A stretch of 64,000 nucleotides of DNA. Origin: Sphingobacterium kitahiroshimense (lineage in GTDB: Bacteria; Bacteroidota; Bacteroidia; Sphingobacteriales; Sphingobacteriaceae). Under the pieces are notes generated by a model. The model worked only from the letters and a program-made list of their open reading frames with translations, searched no databases and was not told the origin of the DNA. How positions within the stretch are numbered: the stretch's first letter is position 1; each line of letters opens with the position of its first letter. Positions 55,799 through 63,424 of this stretch are shown piece after piece. The translations under genes and the position numbers were made by a program. Location: positions 4,030,001 to 4,094,000 of the forward strand of contig NZ_JAOQNK010000001.1 in the NCBI RefSeq assembly GCF_025961315.1, given 5' to 3'.

Positions 55799-57175
55799 TT
55801 ATTTGTACGAACAGGGTTTGAAATCATTAATTTCTTTTAAGATAATAAAGCCACCACCAACTGTTCTATGATTAGCTGAATCATTTCTAATTGCAATTAT
55901 TTTATCTCTCATTTCCTTTAATCTATCCATAGTTACCTTTTTATCCGCCAGATGCGTTTTCCCATATATTTCTTTTGTAAATCTGTCAAAAAAATATGGT
56001 TCATTCAGTGTCTTTACAACTTCGATCATATGTGAGTAAGGATCAGTAAAATTAACATCATAACGACCTTTCCCGTATTCAGTTAATATTTTATTGTAAA
56101 ATTTTAATACGTAATCATTACACCCTTCCTCAATTTCAAATATTTCCGACAGATAATCATGTCTTTCATTTCTGCCCCTATCCATAAAACATAAATAAAC
56201 AAATGCAGAGCCCTTCTTTTTAGTAGTACTCATTTTGTCGCTTATATTTTCTTGTTTTTCTTCATGACCACTCCAAAAATCGTCATTATCTTTCCCAGTA
56301 GAAGAAGTGCTTTTATCTGCTCCTCCACTCCAAAAGTCATCTGCTTTTGTTGAGCTCTCTATTGCCATACTGCTTTGGTTTTGTAGCTTATTTTTCATTG
56401 CCTCAATTTCCTTGGCATTGGCCTTATTTTTTTGAGTCTCTTCGTCTTTTTTCTTGTTGTCGGCTTCATTTTCTTTAGTTTTTCCTTTGCATTCGTCTTC
56501 TGCCTCTTGGTTTCTCTTTTTTACAAAATCTAATATGGCTGTTTGTATGCCCGAATCATTTATTTGAAAAGAAACTAACTTAGGATTATTCAAAATTTTT
56601 ATTTCTTCAATAGGAAAGGTAGTCTCAATAGGCTCGTCTGCCCAAAAAACACCGTTTGCTTTTACGTTTTTGAAAATGCGAGTTGCCCGATAGCCCCATC
56701 CTTTTTCATTGCCAGCTCCCGAAATGCCATATTTACGATCTTTAACGATGAATGTTATTTCAAGATCGAAGGTTGCACTTGCCGAATGCATCGCCTGCTC
56801 AAAAGAAGCTTCACCAATTTGATTAGCAGAAAAATAATTGTTTGTTTCGTTTTCTAATAGTTTGTTGTTTATGCAGTTTTTTAATTTTGGTGCAGGTCGA
56901 TAAGAATATGTATTATATTTAACCATATTAATGGATTGAGTATGAAGTTTAAACTTGACTATACCTTTTTCCTTAATAGCTTCGACCGAGCCTATAACTT
57001 CAAAGGTAGCTGCAGTTAAACCTTTGTAATTTTGGTAAGATTGTTTAGTAACTTTGCTTATGTCTGATTCATTTACAGGAGCTATTACATGAGTCCATTG
57101 CGCCATTGCGCTTGTTGTAGTTAGCAACATCATCACCCAAAAAATACCCGTTATGATTCTTGTAATTGTTTTCAT
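55799..57175 (-). CDS. exported protein with repeated DDFWSG motif, unknown function
   Basis: The start at 57175 gives a signal peptide (1-26, SAMAQW); an upstream in-frame start at 57223 would precede it with 16 residues. The N-terminal half (about 27-240) looks beta-rich; a Glu/Lys-rich segment (about 245-275) and a linker follow. The linker holds two copies of DDFWSG (ADDFWSGGADKS and NDDFWSGHEEKQ), and a C-terminal helical domain comes next (about 315-458, starting KKKGSAFVYLCFMDRG). No known family. First of the three-gene set; its promoter would be in the 180 bp shared with the divergent LuxR gene at 57356. Confidence 0.7.
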   Translation of the reverse strand: MKTITRIITGIFWVMMLLTTTSAMAQWTHVIAPVNESDISKVTKQSYQNYKGLTAATFEVIGSVEAIKEKGIVKFKLHTQSINMVKYNTYSYRPAPKLKNCINNKLLENETNNYFSANQIGEASFEQAMHSASATFDLEITFIVKDRKYGISGAGNEKGWGYRATRIFKNVKANGVFWADEPIETTFPIEEIKILNNPKLVSFQINDSGIQTAILDFVKKRNQEAEDECKGKTKENEADNKKKDEETQKNKANAKEIEAMKNKLQNQSSMAIESSTKADDFWSGGADKSTSSTGKDNDDFWSGHEEKQENISDKMSTTKKKGSAFVYLCFMDRGRNERHDYLSEIFEIEEGCNDYVLKFYNKILTEYGKGRYDVNFTDPYSHMIEVVKTLNEPYFFDRFTKEIYGKTHLADKKVTMDRLKEMRDKIIAIRNDSANHRTVGGGFIILKEINDFKPCSYK

Positions 57176-57355
57176 AACTTTTTTATAAAATATGTAATAC
57201 AAACTAACTACAAATTCAAACACAATAAAATCGCTAGCACTAGGTATTTTTAAGTGTGAATTTTACTTTTTTTTGCAAAAGACTGGAGAAAGGAAAGCAA
57301 GATTGGTTGTTAATAATTTTTTAATTATCTTGCATATAACCAATATATTGACACT

Positions 57356-58093
57356 ATGTCCTTGAATAGTCCTTCATTTCATCTCACAAAACTAAAGCTG
57401 GATCAGCAATTGCACGGTGTGCAGAAAAACCTGAAAGATGGTGCGTACCCCATCAACGATCTAGGTAGTATCCTTCCTGCTTCGGTGATGATGCACGATA
57501 TGCAAGGGCTACAGCCTTTATGCGTGAGTTATATGAACAATTGGGGGTGTGAGCGCTTGGGCATCTCTGTTGATGAGATCAACGCTTTGGGCGAAGCATA
57601 TTACAGTAAGTATTTTATAAAAGAAGAATCAAAAGCTATATTCGAAGGTGTTGGGAAATATTTGCAACAGGCTGATTTTGACAAACAATATAATTTTTTT
57701 CAACGGGTGAAATTATATCAGGAAACGGATTATAAATGGTTCTACTCGGTTTGCAAACTGATTAAAATAAAGACAGACGATCGAATTAAGGATACAATGA
57801 TTATGCTCGCCAGTCCTGTAGAAGGAATTGATCTTATGATTTCAAGAGTAAACAAAGTGCTTGATGAAGATATTTACATTAAAAATAATTACAGGATATT
57901 TGCTTCGCTGACCAAACGCGAAAAAACAATAATTACTATGATTGCTAATGGCAAGTCATCCAAGGAAATGGCTGATGAATTGTTTATCTCTATTCATACT
58001 ATAAATACGCATCGAAAAAATATTATTAATAAGATAGGATGTAATTCATTTGCAGCCTTGCTTAAATTTGCCATCGCTTTTGAGTTATTATAA
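57356..58093 (+). CDS. LuxR-family transcriptional regulator
   Basis: 245 residues with a C-terminal LuxR HTH (about 180-245, LTKREKTIITMIANGKSSKEMADELFISIHTINTHRKNIINKI). The N-terminal 170 residues contain a PAS-like pattern (SVMMHDMQGLQPLCVSYMNNWGCERLGIS) and no receiver aspartate motif, so ligand sensing is more likely than phosphorylation. It is divergent from the three-gene set at 55799 and its stop overlaps the relaxase stop by 6 bp tail to tail. Confidence 0.85.
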   Translation: MSLNSPSFHLTKLKLDQQLHGVQKNLKDGAYPINDLGSILPASVMMHDMQGLQPLCVSYMNNWGCERLGISVDEINALGEAYYSKYFIKEESKAIFEGVGKYLQQADFDKQYNFFQRVKLYQETDYKWFYSVCKLIKIKTDDRIKDTMIMLASPVEGIDLMISRVNKVLDEDIYIKNNYRIFASLTKREKTIITMIANGKSSKEMADELFISIHTINTHRKNIINKIGCNSFAALLKFAIAFELL

Positions 58094-59344
58094 TTTTCTG
58101 CCTTTCTTCTTCATCCGATTAGCAAACTGTTCTTCCTCGTAATTCTCACCCAGTGCTTCGGGTAACAAGCTGAACAATCCTATATCGGTATTAGGCGAAT
58201 GTTCATGTGAGATAAACTCAAAATGGTCTTTTGTCGGTATGCTGCCTATTGTTTTAGTTATGAAAGCAGAATTTTCCTGTATTTTCAATTCGGGTTTATT
58301 TCCGTTGTTCCACCAATCGTTAAAAACATTTGCCGACAAGTTTCTATCTAAAGCCGAACCGTTCCAAACACTACGGCTTTCGTGGTCTATAAAGGTCATG
58401 CCGTAAATCCGTCCGCTGTCGTTCCTGCGGACAATTGTATTGATACCTTGCTCGGACAATTGCTTTCTAAAATCTGTTTCGTTGCTTGAGGTATGTATGG
58501 CAAGCTCCATGGTATTTTTCAGAACAGACCTTGCAGGGTTGGTTTTCATTTTCTCTTTGGACTGTTCAAAGTGTTTTTGCAGTTGTGCTACGCCAGCATC
58601 TTTTCCGAAAAGCGATGCTTTGAACGGATTGCTTACCTTATTTCCGTTCTCGTCCAATGCCACATAGACCAATCCGTTTATGGTCTGACCATTTCGCTCG
58701 CCTTTGACTTCTTCCGCTGTGATATTGAAAAGGGAAAGTAACGCATTGAAACTACCCATAGTAGAATAGCTATAATACTTTGGTAGATGCCGTACTACCG
58801 AAGCAATCTGACTTTTGATGTCTCCATTTTTATAATTTACAGGCTTAAAAACTTTGTTGACTTGTTTCTGCTCCTGCTTGGTGGCTTTTTTCAGGTTGTG
58901 TTTCTCTTCCAGATCCCGACAAATTGCCATTGAACGTGGATGGTCGTAATCATCGGGTATTTTTTTACCGTCAATGCCTACACAAGTCGAAACGATATGG
59001 ATATGCGTTCGGTCAATATCCGTATGTTTGAAAACAATATACGGCTGATTGCCGTAGCCCATACGCTCCATATACACTCGAGTCATTTCCATAAACTGTT
59101 CATCGCTGACTTTATCCGCAGGATCTGGGTTCAGCGATATATGCCGTACTGTCTTTTCCGTTTTGATGTTTGCCGATAAATATAGCTCAAAACACTTATT
59201 AAAATAGGCTACGGAATACCTGCCGTCCACCGTGTCGGGTATCTTGTTCAGTAATAAAACTGTCCCATTTTCTCCGTCCACTTTCTGCTGATTGTACAAA
59301 ATCGCTCCGTACATATTGCTTCCCTTCCCAATTTTTGCAATCAT
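58088..59344 (-). CDS. relaxase/mobilisation nuclease (MobB-type)
   Basis: Nicks oriT and pilots the strand during conjugative transfer. MIAKIGKGSNMYGAILYN at the N-terminus is the usual start of Bacteroidetes relaxases. Conserved histidines are His68 (RHISLNP), His107 (FKHTDID) and the HxH pair His114/His116 (RTHIHIVST), which bind the catalytic metal. About 250 further residues form the accessory C-terminus. Length 418 is normal. It overlaps the MobC-like gene by 146 bp. No coupling protein (TraG/VirD4) gene lies next to it, so transfer would depend on another element. Confidence 0.92.
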   Translation of the reverse strand: MIAKIGKGSNMYGAILYNQQKVDGENGTVLLLNKIPDTVDGRYSVAYFNKCFELYLSANIKTEKTVRHISLNPDPADKVSDEQFMEMTRVYMERMGYGNQPYIVFKHTDIDRTHIHIVSTCVGIDGKKIPDDYDHPRSMAICRDLEEKHNLKKATKQEQKQVNKVFKPVNYKNGDIKSQIASVVRHLPKYYSYSTMGSFNALLSLFNITAEEVKGERNGQTINGLVYVALDENGNKVSNPFKASLFGKDAGVAQLQKHFEQSKEKMKTNPARSVLKNTMELAIHTSSNETDFRKQLSEQGINTIVRRNDSGRIYGMTFIDHESRSVWNGSALDRNLSANVFNDWWNNGNKPELKIQENSAFITKTIGSIPTKDHFEFISHEHSPNTDIGLFSLLPEALGENYEEEQFANRMKKKGRKL

Positions 59345-59783
59345 AACTTTGCTCTTTTCTTAGATACTTCTCTTCAAATTCCTGTGTCAAACGGATGACT
59401 TCTTTCGTGACTTTTACCAATTCTATGGTTTCCTTTTCCAATTTAAAAAGGTATGTTCCTGCTTTTTTATCTGAAAAATTGCGGTACAATATCTTCACAA
59501 TCTGATTATAATTTGTTCCGATTGCTCTAAATTGGCTAAAAAATCGAGTCAATTTTTCGTGATATTCTATTGCATTCATATCAATTTTAACGGTCTTAAC
59601 CGTCTTTTGAAAGATGCAAGCTGTAATAAAATGAGCGATTACTTTCATTTCTGATTGGTCAAAAAGGGCAAGAAATTTGGCATTGTCCTCTGCATTCAGG
59701 TTAATGGAATACCGATTGACGGCAGGGTCATTCTTTGGTTTTCTTCCTGTTTTCCTAATCTGTTTTTTGTTATTCTCTTCCAT
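59199..59783 (-). CDS. MobC-like relaxosome accessory protein
   Basis: 194 residues. The N-terminal 60 residues (RKTGRKPKNDPAVNRYSINLNAEDNAKFLALFDQS) form a ribbon-helix-helix-like DNA-binding domain, followed by the MobC pattern LTRFFSQFRAIGTNYNQIVKILY and a helical region. It binds oriT and helps the relaxase. Its last 48 codons are read in a different frame over the start of the relaxase gene, an arrangement also known from Bacteroidetes mob modules. Upstream is the hairpin-rich candidate oriT. Confidence 0.87.
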   Translation of the reverse strand: MEENNKKQIRKTGRKPKNDPAVNRYSINLNAEDNAKFLALFDQSEMKVIAHFITACIFQKTVKTVKIDMNAIEYHEKLTRFFSQFRAIGTNYNQIVKILYRNFSDKKAGTYLFKLEKETIELVKVTKEVIRLTQEFEEKYLRKEQSYDCKNWEGKQYVRSDFVQSAESGRRKWDSFITEQDTRHGGRQVFRSLF

Positions 59784-59847
59784 AATAATCCATTTTTAAT
59801 TTTTAATAAACGTGCGACTTCGGAGCCGTTTCCAGCCCCCTGCAAGG

Positions 59848-59902
59848 GCAAGTGCTTTTGAGGTGCCGAAATTCATTTCGAGTACCTCAAAAGATAACTT
59901 GC
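59848..59902. other. candidate oriT: long interrupted hairpin upstream of the mob genes
   Basis: Three nested inverted segments pair in order: GCAAGT/ACTTGC (59848-59853 with 59897-59902), TTTTGAGGT/ACCTCAAAA (59856-59864 with 59884-59892) and CGAAAT/ATTTCG (59867-59872 with 59875-59880). Total pairing is 21 bp. It lies about 65-120 bp upstream of the MobC-like start, where oriT is expected. The nick site cannot be read. Confidence 0.45.
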
Positions 59903-60020
59903 TCTGAACAAGGGTTCAGAAAAATCCGTTTTGCAAACGGATTGTAGTTAGCAGGGAAAACCCATAGCTTCCATTACAAATTTCGGTAAGACTATTTGAA
60001 TAACAGCTATTTACAACAAT

Positions 60021-60055
60021 GACAATGAACGCCAAATGATGCCACTGAATACCAC
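60021..60055 (+). repeat. 10-bp-phased tetrad repeat, copy 1
   Basis: GACA, GCCA, GCCA and ACCA occur at 60021, 60031, 60041 and 60051, exactly 10 bp apart. The stretch from 60026 (TGAACGCCAAA) to 60055 matches copy 2 at almost every base. Unlike the other three copies, no gene starts 50-60 bp after it. Confidence 0.6.
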
Positions 60056-60103
60056 CTTAAAGCAGATTGGGACTGCTTTTATTTCCTTTGTATATGGCTA
60101 GCT

Positions 60104-60310
60104 AGCTGATTGGTTATATCCTTAATGAAGTAACTAAACAGCATAAATCCCGACAGCAAATCTGGGTGATTGAATGCAGACGAATTGCAGATTTTTGAGT
60201 TAATGAACTAACCAATTAAGGGTCTGCAGGTGCTTAGGTAGATAGGTAGTTACATAGATACAACAGTATATACAGCTGATTGCTTAGTTAACCAAACAGC
60301 TAATTGGATA
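60104..60310. repeat. AT-rich region with AGCTRATTG repeats
   Basis: AGCTGATTG (60104 and 60274) and AGCTAATTG (60298) recur as direct repeats in a stretch rich in GGTTA/TTAACC words and imperfect TAGGTAGATAGGTAG tandem units (60233-60249 area). They lie between the candidate oriT and the DUF3408 gene. Possible iteron-like or promoter region; no gene is seen. Confidence 0.35.
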
Positions 60311-60321
60311 TAATATTAAAA

Positions 60322-60789
60322 ATGATAGATATGATACACGAAGAAAACAAAAATCAGCAACCTGAAAAAGAGAGTTTTTCTATTGAAAATTTCCTAACTG
60401 ATGAAAAGAAAGAACCTGAACAAGAACAGAACACTTTACTGCATAGCGATGACCTTACTGTCATCGAAACAAGCGAAAAATCTGTAGAAACAGAAGAAAC
60501 AAAACCGATTGCAGGCAATACCAAAAGAACCGTTTCAAAACCAAAGAAGCTGACGAAAGAGGATTATTGCGTAACGTTCTTTAGAATCCCTAAAAGAAAT
60601 GCAAGCAAAGGCAAATCGGTCTATGTACGACAGGAACATCACGAAACATTTAACAGGCTTACCAACATTATGGGAATTGACAAGCTGACAATTTATGCTT
60701 ATCTGGATAATATTATCGAATACCACTTTCAGGAGTTCGGAGAGCTGATTAAGGAAATCTATAACGATAAGCACAAGCCGTTGTTCTGA
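60322..60789 (+). CDS. DUF3408 family protein of the mobile element
   Basis: 155 residues from the ATG at 60322 (a TTG at 60304 is in frame). A Glu/Lys-rich, probably disordered N-terminus (1-80) is followed by a conserved C-terminal domain (ITKEDYCVTFF-like region, RNASKGKSVYVRQEHHETFNRLTNIMG, LTIYAYLDNIIEYHFQEFGELI). This is the DUF3408 pattern found in Bacteroidetes conjugative transposons; the ribbon-helix-helix-like C-terminus suggests DNA binding, perhaps in partition or transfer. Confidence 0.75.
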   Translation: MIDMIHEENKNQQPEKESFSIENFLTDEKKEPEQEQNTLLHSDDLTVIETSEKSVETEETKPIAGNTKRTVSKPKKLTKEDYCVTFFRIPKRNASKGKSVYVRQEHHETFNRLTNIMGIDKLTIYAYLDNIIEYHFQEFGELIKEIYNDKHKPLF

Positions 60790-60846
60790 TAACGGTTTGT
60801 GTAGGCAAAGAACAATATAATCTTTTGGATATTCATCGCTCATTGT

Positions 60847-60881
60847 GCCCATGAACGCCAAACAGTGCCACTGACTACCAC
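60847..60881 (+). repeat. 10-bp-phased tetrad repeat, copy 2 (upstream of the nucleotidyltransferase gene)
   Basis: GCCC, GCCA, GCCA and ACCA at 60847, 60857, 60867 and 60877, 10 bp apart. The start of the last tetrad is 56 bp from the ATG of the nucleotidyltransferase gene. Confidence 0.6.
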
Positions 60882-60896
60882 TTTGGGCAAAGGCTT

Positions 60897-60924
60897 CGTT
60901 TTCGGGATTAAATTCCCGAAAAAC
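60897..60924 (+). promoter_or_regulatory. hairpin just upstream of the nucleotidyltransferase start
   Basis: TTTTCGGGA (60899-60907) pairs perfectly with TCCCGAAAA (60914-60922) around a 6-nt loop, and CG/CG extends it with a bulge. It ends 8 bp before the ATG and could limit ribosome access. Confidence 0.4.
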
Positions 60925-60932
60925 GAAAAATC

Positions 60933-61607
60933 ATGCTACACAAAGAAACAGTCAGCAGTGAGATGTGGAAACTTCTCCAGACACTAATGAAAGATGAAAT
61001 GCTGAAAGATTTTAACCTTGTAGGGGGAACTGCATTAAGTCTACAGATTGGTCACCGATTGAGTATTGATATTGACCTTTTTACAACCAAAGGCTTTGAT
61101 GAACAGAAGCTATTAAAACATTTAGTCACTCAATATCCTCGGGTATTGATAAACGATATGTTTAATAATACAATCTTACTTGATATAGATAAGATTAAAG
61201 TTGATATTCTTTCGCATCAATATCCATGGCAAAAGCCAATTGAAACAAAAGATGGGATACGATTAGCATCCTTAGAGGACATAGGGGCAATGAAACTCCA
61301 CGCCATCTTCCAAAATGGTACACGGATTAAGGATTTTATAGATATGCATTTTCTATTAGAACACCATCCGTTAAGAACCTATTTAGAAGCATATCAAAAT
61401 AAATATGGCGGTAATCCTGCAATGGCTACATACGCATTATTGTATCACAAGAATATCGACCACGAAGCAAAAGTTAAGTTGTTAAAAGGTAAAGAGACCG
61501 ATATGGAAAAAATTAATGAACGCTTAAACAAGGCGGTTCTTAGTCCGTCTTTAAAATTTGGACAAATACCCGATCTGCCGAAAAAAGGTAGAGGCTTTAG
61601 GCGTTGA
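60933..61607 (+). CDS. AbiEii/AbiGii-type nucleotidyltransferase (toxin-like)
   Basis: 224 residues of the DUF1814/AbiEii fold, whose members act as nucleotidyltransferase toxins in bacterial immunity and toxin-antitoxin pairs. Gly31-Gly32-Thr33 (LVGGTALSL) and the two catalytic aspartates Asp46 and Asp48 (LSIDIDLF) are visible; SLEDIGAMKLHAIFQNGTRIKDFIDMHFLL is a further family block. The usual AbiEi antitoxin does not precede it; instead a 105-residue protein follows 39 bp later. Start codon 56 bp downstream of the last phased-repeat tetrad. Confidence 0.88.
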   Translation: MLHKETVSSEMWKLLQTLMKDEMLKDFNLVGGTALSLQIGHRLSIDIDLFTTKGFDEQKLLKHLVTQYPRVLINDMFNNTILLDIDKIKVDILSHQYPWQKPIETKDGIRLASLEDIGAMKLHAIFQNGTRIKDFIDMHFLLEHHPLRTYLEAYQNKYGGNPAMATYALLYHKNIDHEAKVKLLKGKETDMEKINERLNKAVLSPSLKFGQIPDLPKKGRGFRR

Positions 61608-61646
61608 AAAATCAATGAACAACTAAAAAAATCGTATCTTTACTAT

Positions 61647-61964
61647 ATGGAATTAAGAGAAAAAAATAACGACATTCCAAATCTTGACCGAGTGTTTTTT
61701 TGGGATTTCGACATCGAAGCAATGGACTTTAAGAAAGCCTACAAGACTATTATAGCCCGTATCATAGAACGTGGCGGTCAATATGAAATTGATGAGCTTG
61801 TCCGTTTCTATGGTCATAGCAGGGTTATCAAAGCAATCCGTGACGAAATTTACTTCTTACCCAACTATGCAATTGATAGGGCATTGAGGTTCTTCCCAGA
61901 ACTTAAAAAGGAAGAAATGTACTGCTACCTGAACCGTAAGGATAAGCCTTACCATTGGATATAA
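61647..61964 (+). CDS. DUF6922-like protein, possible partner of the nucleotidyltransferase
   Basis: 105 residues, acidic and helical, with FFWDFDIEAMDFKKAYKTIIARIIERGGQYEIDELVRFYG and FPELKKEEMYCYL. It resembles small proteins encoded next to AbiEii-type toxins in Bacteroidetes (DUF6922). The gene lies 39 bp after the nucleotidyltransferase gene on the same strand, so a toxin-antitoxin pairing is likely, with the putative antitoxin second. Confidence 0.65.
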   Translation: MELREKNNDIPNLDRVFFWDFDIEAMDFKKAYKTIIARIIERGGQYEIDELVRFYGHSRVIKAIRDEIYFLPNYAIDRALRFFPELKKEEMYCYLNRKDKPYHWI

Positions 61965-62646
61965 ATTAAAATCTTATAGAGGGATAGGTTGAGAAATCAG
62001 CCTGTCTTTTTTTTTCATCCAACGACTTTTAGCCTAATAGTTCCAACCCCAATAGCGAAGTTCTTTTTGCTTCCTTTTCTTGCTCCGCAACTTGTCAAGA
62101 AAAAGAAATTGGGCTATCCCGAACCATAGATACAAGGGGTATCCTGTATATGCTGATTATAGTTCTGAATCTCTCTCTCAAAAAATATTTTCAAAAGAAA
62201 AAAACAGAAAAAAAAGAAAGCCATTTTAACAAGGCGGACAGGCGAAAAACCAAAAGGAAACGGAATAAGTCCCGAAGGGTGGCAGGGCAACAGATTAACC
62301 AGGCGAAGCCACCTTTTTGCCCTGCCATTATGCCGTAAGCTTTTGGTTGGGTGGTGCGGTGGCTGTCCGCTTTATCTTTGCGACCTTTTTATTCTTTTTT
62401 AATCCATTCCAATCAAAGAAAGGGTACAAAAAACACGTAAGGGATAAGGATAGGCTGTTTTTGGTATGCTTTCCTTTATCCGTAGAAAACTCTTTAAATC
62501 TGTGAGGGCTTGGCGAGGAAAATTTAAAGTGTTTTAAGGATTACTTTCTTTCCTATTGTGCCAATATAAGCCAAATACTGCCACATAAAGCCAAATGAAA
62601 ACAATACATTTTCTTGTGTTCTATATTGGGGGCAAATTTTGAACTT
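61965..62646. other. 680-bp region of the mobile element without a secure gene
   Basis: Contains several inverted repeats: TTTTCTTG/CAAGAAAA (62075-62082 with 62096-62103) and an 11-bp arm pair (62280-62290 with 62317-62327, GGCAGGGCAA type) that encloses a small GGC/GCC hairpin. Two frames of about 60 codons (62150 and 62317) have odd composition and I do not support them as genes. The region ends with copy 3 of the phased repeat. Confidence 0.5.
62560..62593 (+). repeat. 10-bp-phased tetrad repeat, copy 3
   Basis: Four identical GCCA tetrads at 62560, 62570, 62580 and 62590, exactly 10 bp apart; the clearest of the four copies. The last tetrad begins 57 bp before the ATG of the next gene. 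Confidence 0.7.
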
Positions 62647-63027
62647 ATGGCACAAAAAGTAAATACCAACAAAGAGCGTAAAGAGAAAGAACAATCCGAG
62701 CAAAAAAAGAAAACCCCTTTTATGCAGGTCGATAAGAACAGCGACCCGATTTCCAATTTCATCGCCAACTTTAAACGCCAATTCAAAGACACAAAGGGTT
62801 TAGGTCTGGGCAGGCTGTTCGGGGGCAAGCGTGTTGAACCGCCAAAGCAGACTGCCGAACTTGAAAGCATCATAGGCGCTACCAAAACGGTTATGCGTTC
62901 GGATTATAAAAATGCCGAAAACAATCAGACCGTACACACCAATAAAAAGCCTGTTTTAAAAATGGACAATACAAACAAAATACAACAGGCTCGCCCTAAA
63001 AGTAAGAAACCAAAGTTAAGATTATAG
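62647..63027 (+). CDS. basic protein of the mobile element, unknown function
   Basis: 126 residues from the ATG at 62647 (the frame extends upstream to 62614). Lys/Gln/Glu-rich N-terminus (AQKVNTNKERKEKEQSEQKKK), a middle with ISNFIANFKRQFKDTKGLGLGRLFGGK and a basic tail. Low-complexity, probably nucleic-acid binding; I do not recognise a family. It stands behind phased repeat copy 3. Confidence 0.6.
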   Translation: MAQKVNTNKERKEKEQSEQKKKTPFMQVDKNSDPISNFIANFKRQFKDTKGLGLGRLFGGKRVEPPKQTAELESIIGATKTVMRSDYKNAENNQTVHTNKKPVLKMDNTNKIQQARPKSKKPKLRL

Positions 63028-63038
63028 CCTAGTATTTG

Positions 63039-63072
63039 GCAACTGTACGCCAAATACCGCCATCGGATGCAA
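63039..63072 (+). repeat. 10-bp-phased tetrad repeat, copy 4
   Basis: GCAA, GCCA, GCCA and GCAA at 63039, 63049, 63059 and 63069, again 10 bp apart. The last tetrad is 59 bp before the ATG at 63128, the same distance as in copies 2 and 3, which supports that start. Confidence 0.6.
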
Positions 63073-63127
63073 CATTAAAATGACCTATTTGAATAGCTTT
63101 TATTTTAGAGGTTTAAATGATGCAGAT

Positions 63128-63424
63128 ATGGAAATAACAGTTTTAGACATTCAGATTTTGAAAGCATTGCATAGGGAAGTTAAGGAAGTTTCCAATTTGA
63201 TAGCGGAAATGACTACACCCTACAAAGCACTGCAACAGGCAACTAAATGGCTCGACCAACAGGAAGCCTGCCAATTGCTCAACATCAGTAAAAGAACGTT
63301 GCAGACGTATAGGGCAAAAGGCATTCTTGGAGCAACTCAAATTAATCGGAAAACGTATTTCAGATTATCCGAAGTGGAGTTACTTATGCAGGGAGAGCGA
63401 CCATTAAAAAAGCAAAAGAAATGA
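63128..63424 (+). CDS. helix-turn-helix (excisionase/MerR-like) protein 1
   Basis: 98 residues from the ATG at 63128; an upstream in-frame ATG at 63080 would add 16 residues but would nearly abut the phased repeat. The C-terminal part is an HTH_17 domain (LLNISKRTLQTYRAKGILGATQINRKTYFRLSEVE). The N-terminal part is helical. It overlaps the next gene by 4 bp (ATGA). Two small HTH proteins next to an integrase usually act in excision control. Confidence 0.8.
   Translation: MEITVLDIQILKALHREVKEVSNLIAEMTTPYKALQQATKWLDQQEACQLLNISKRTLQTYRAKGILGATQINRKTYFRLSEVELLMQGERPLKKQKK

Noticed and set aside
62150-62505. Two frames of about 62 codons (62150-62338 and 62317-62505)
   Set aside because: Composition is very Lys-rich or Phe-rich without domain pattern, they overlap each other and inverted repeats, and no start context supports them.
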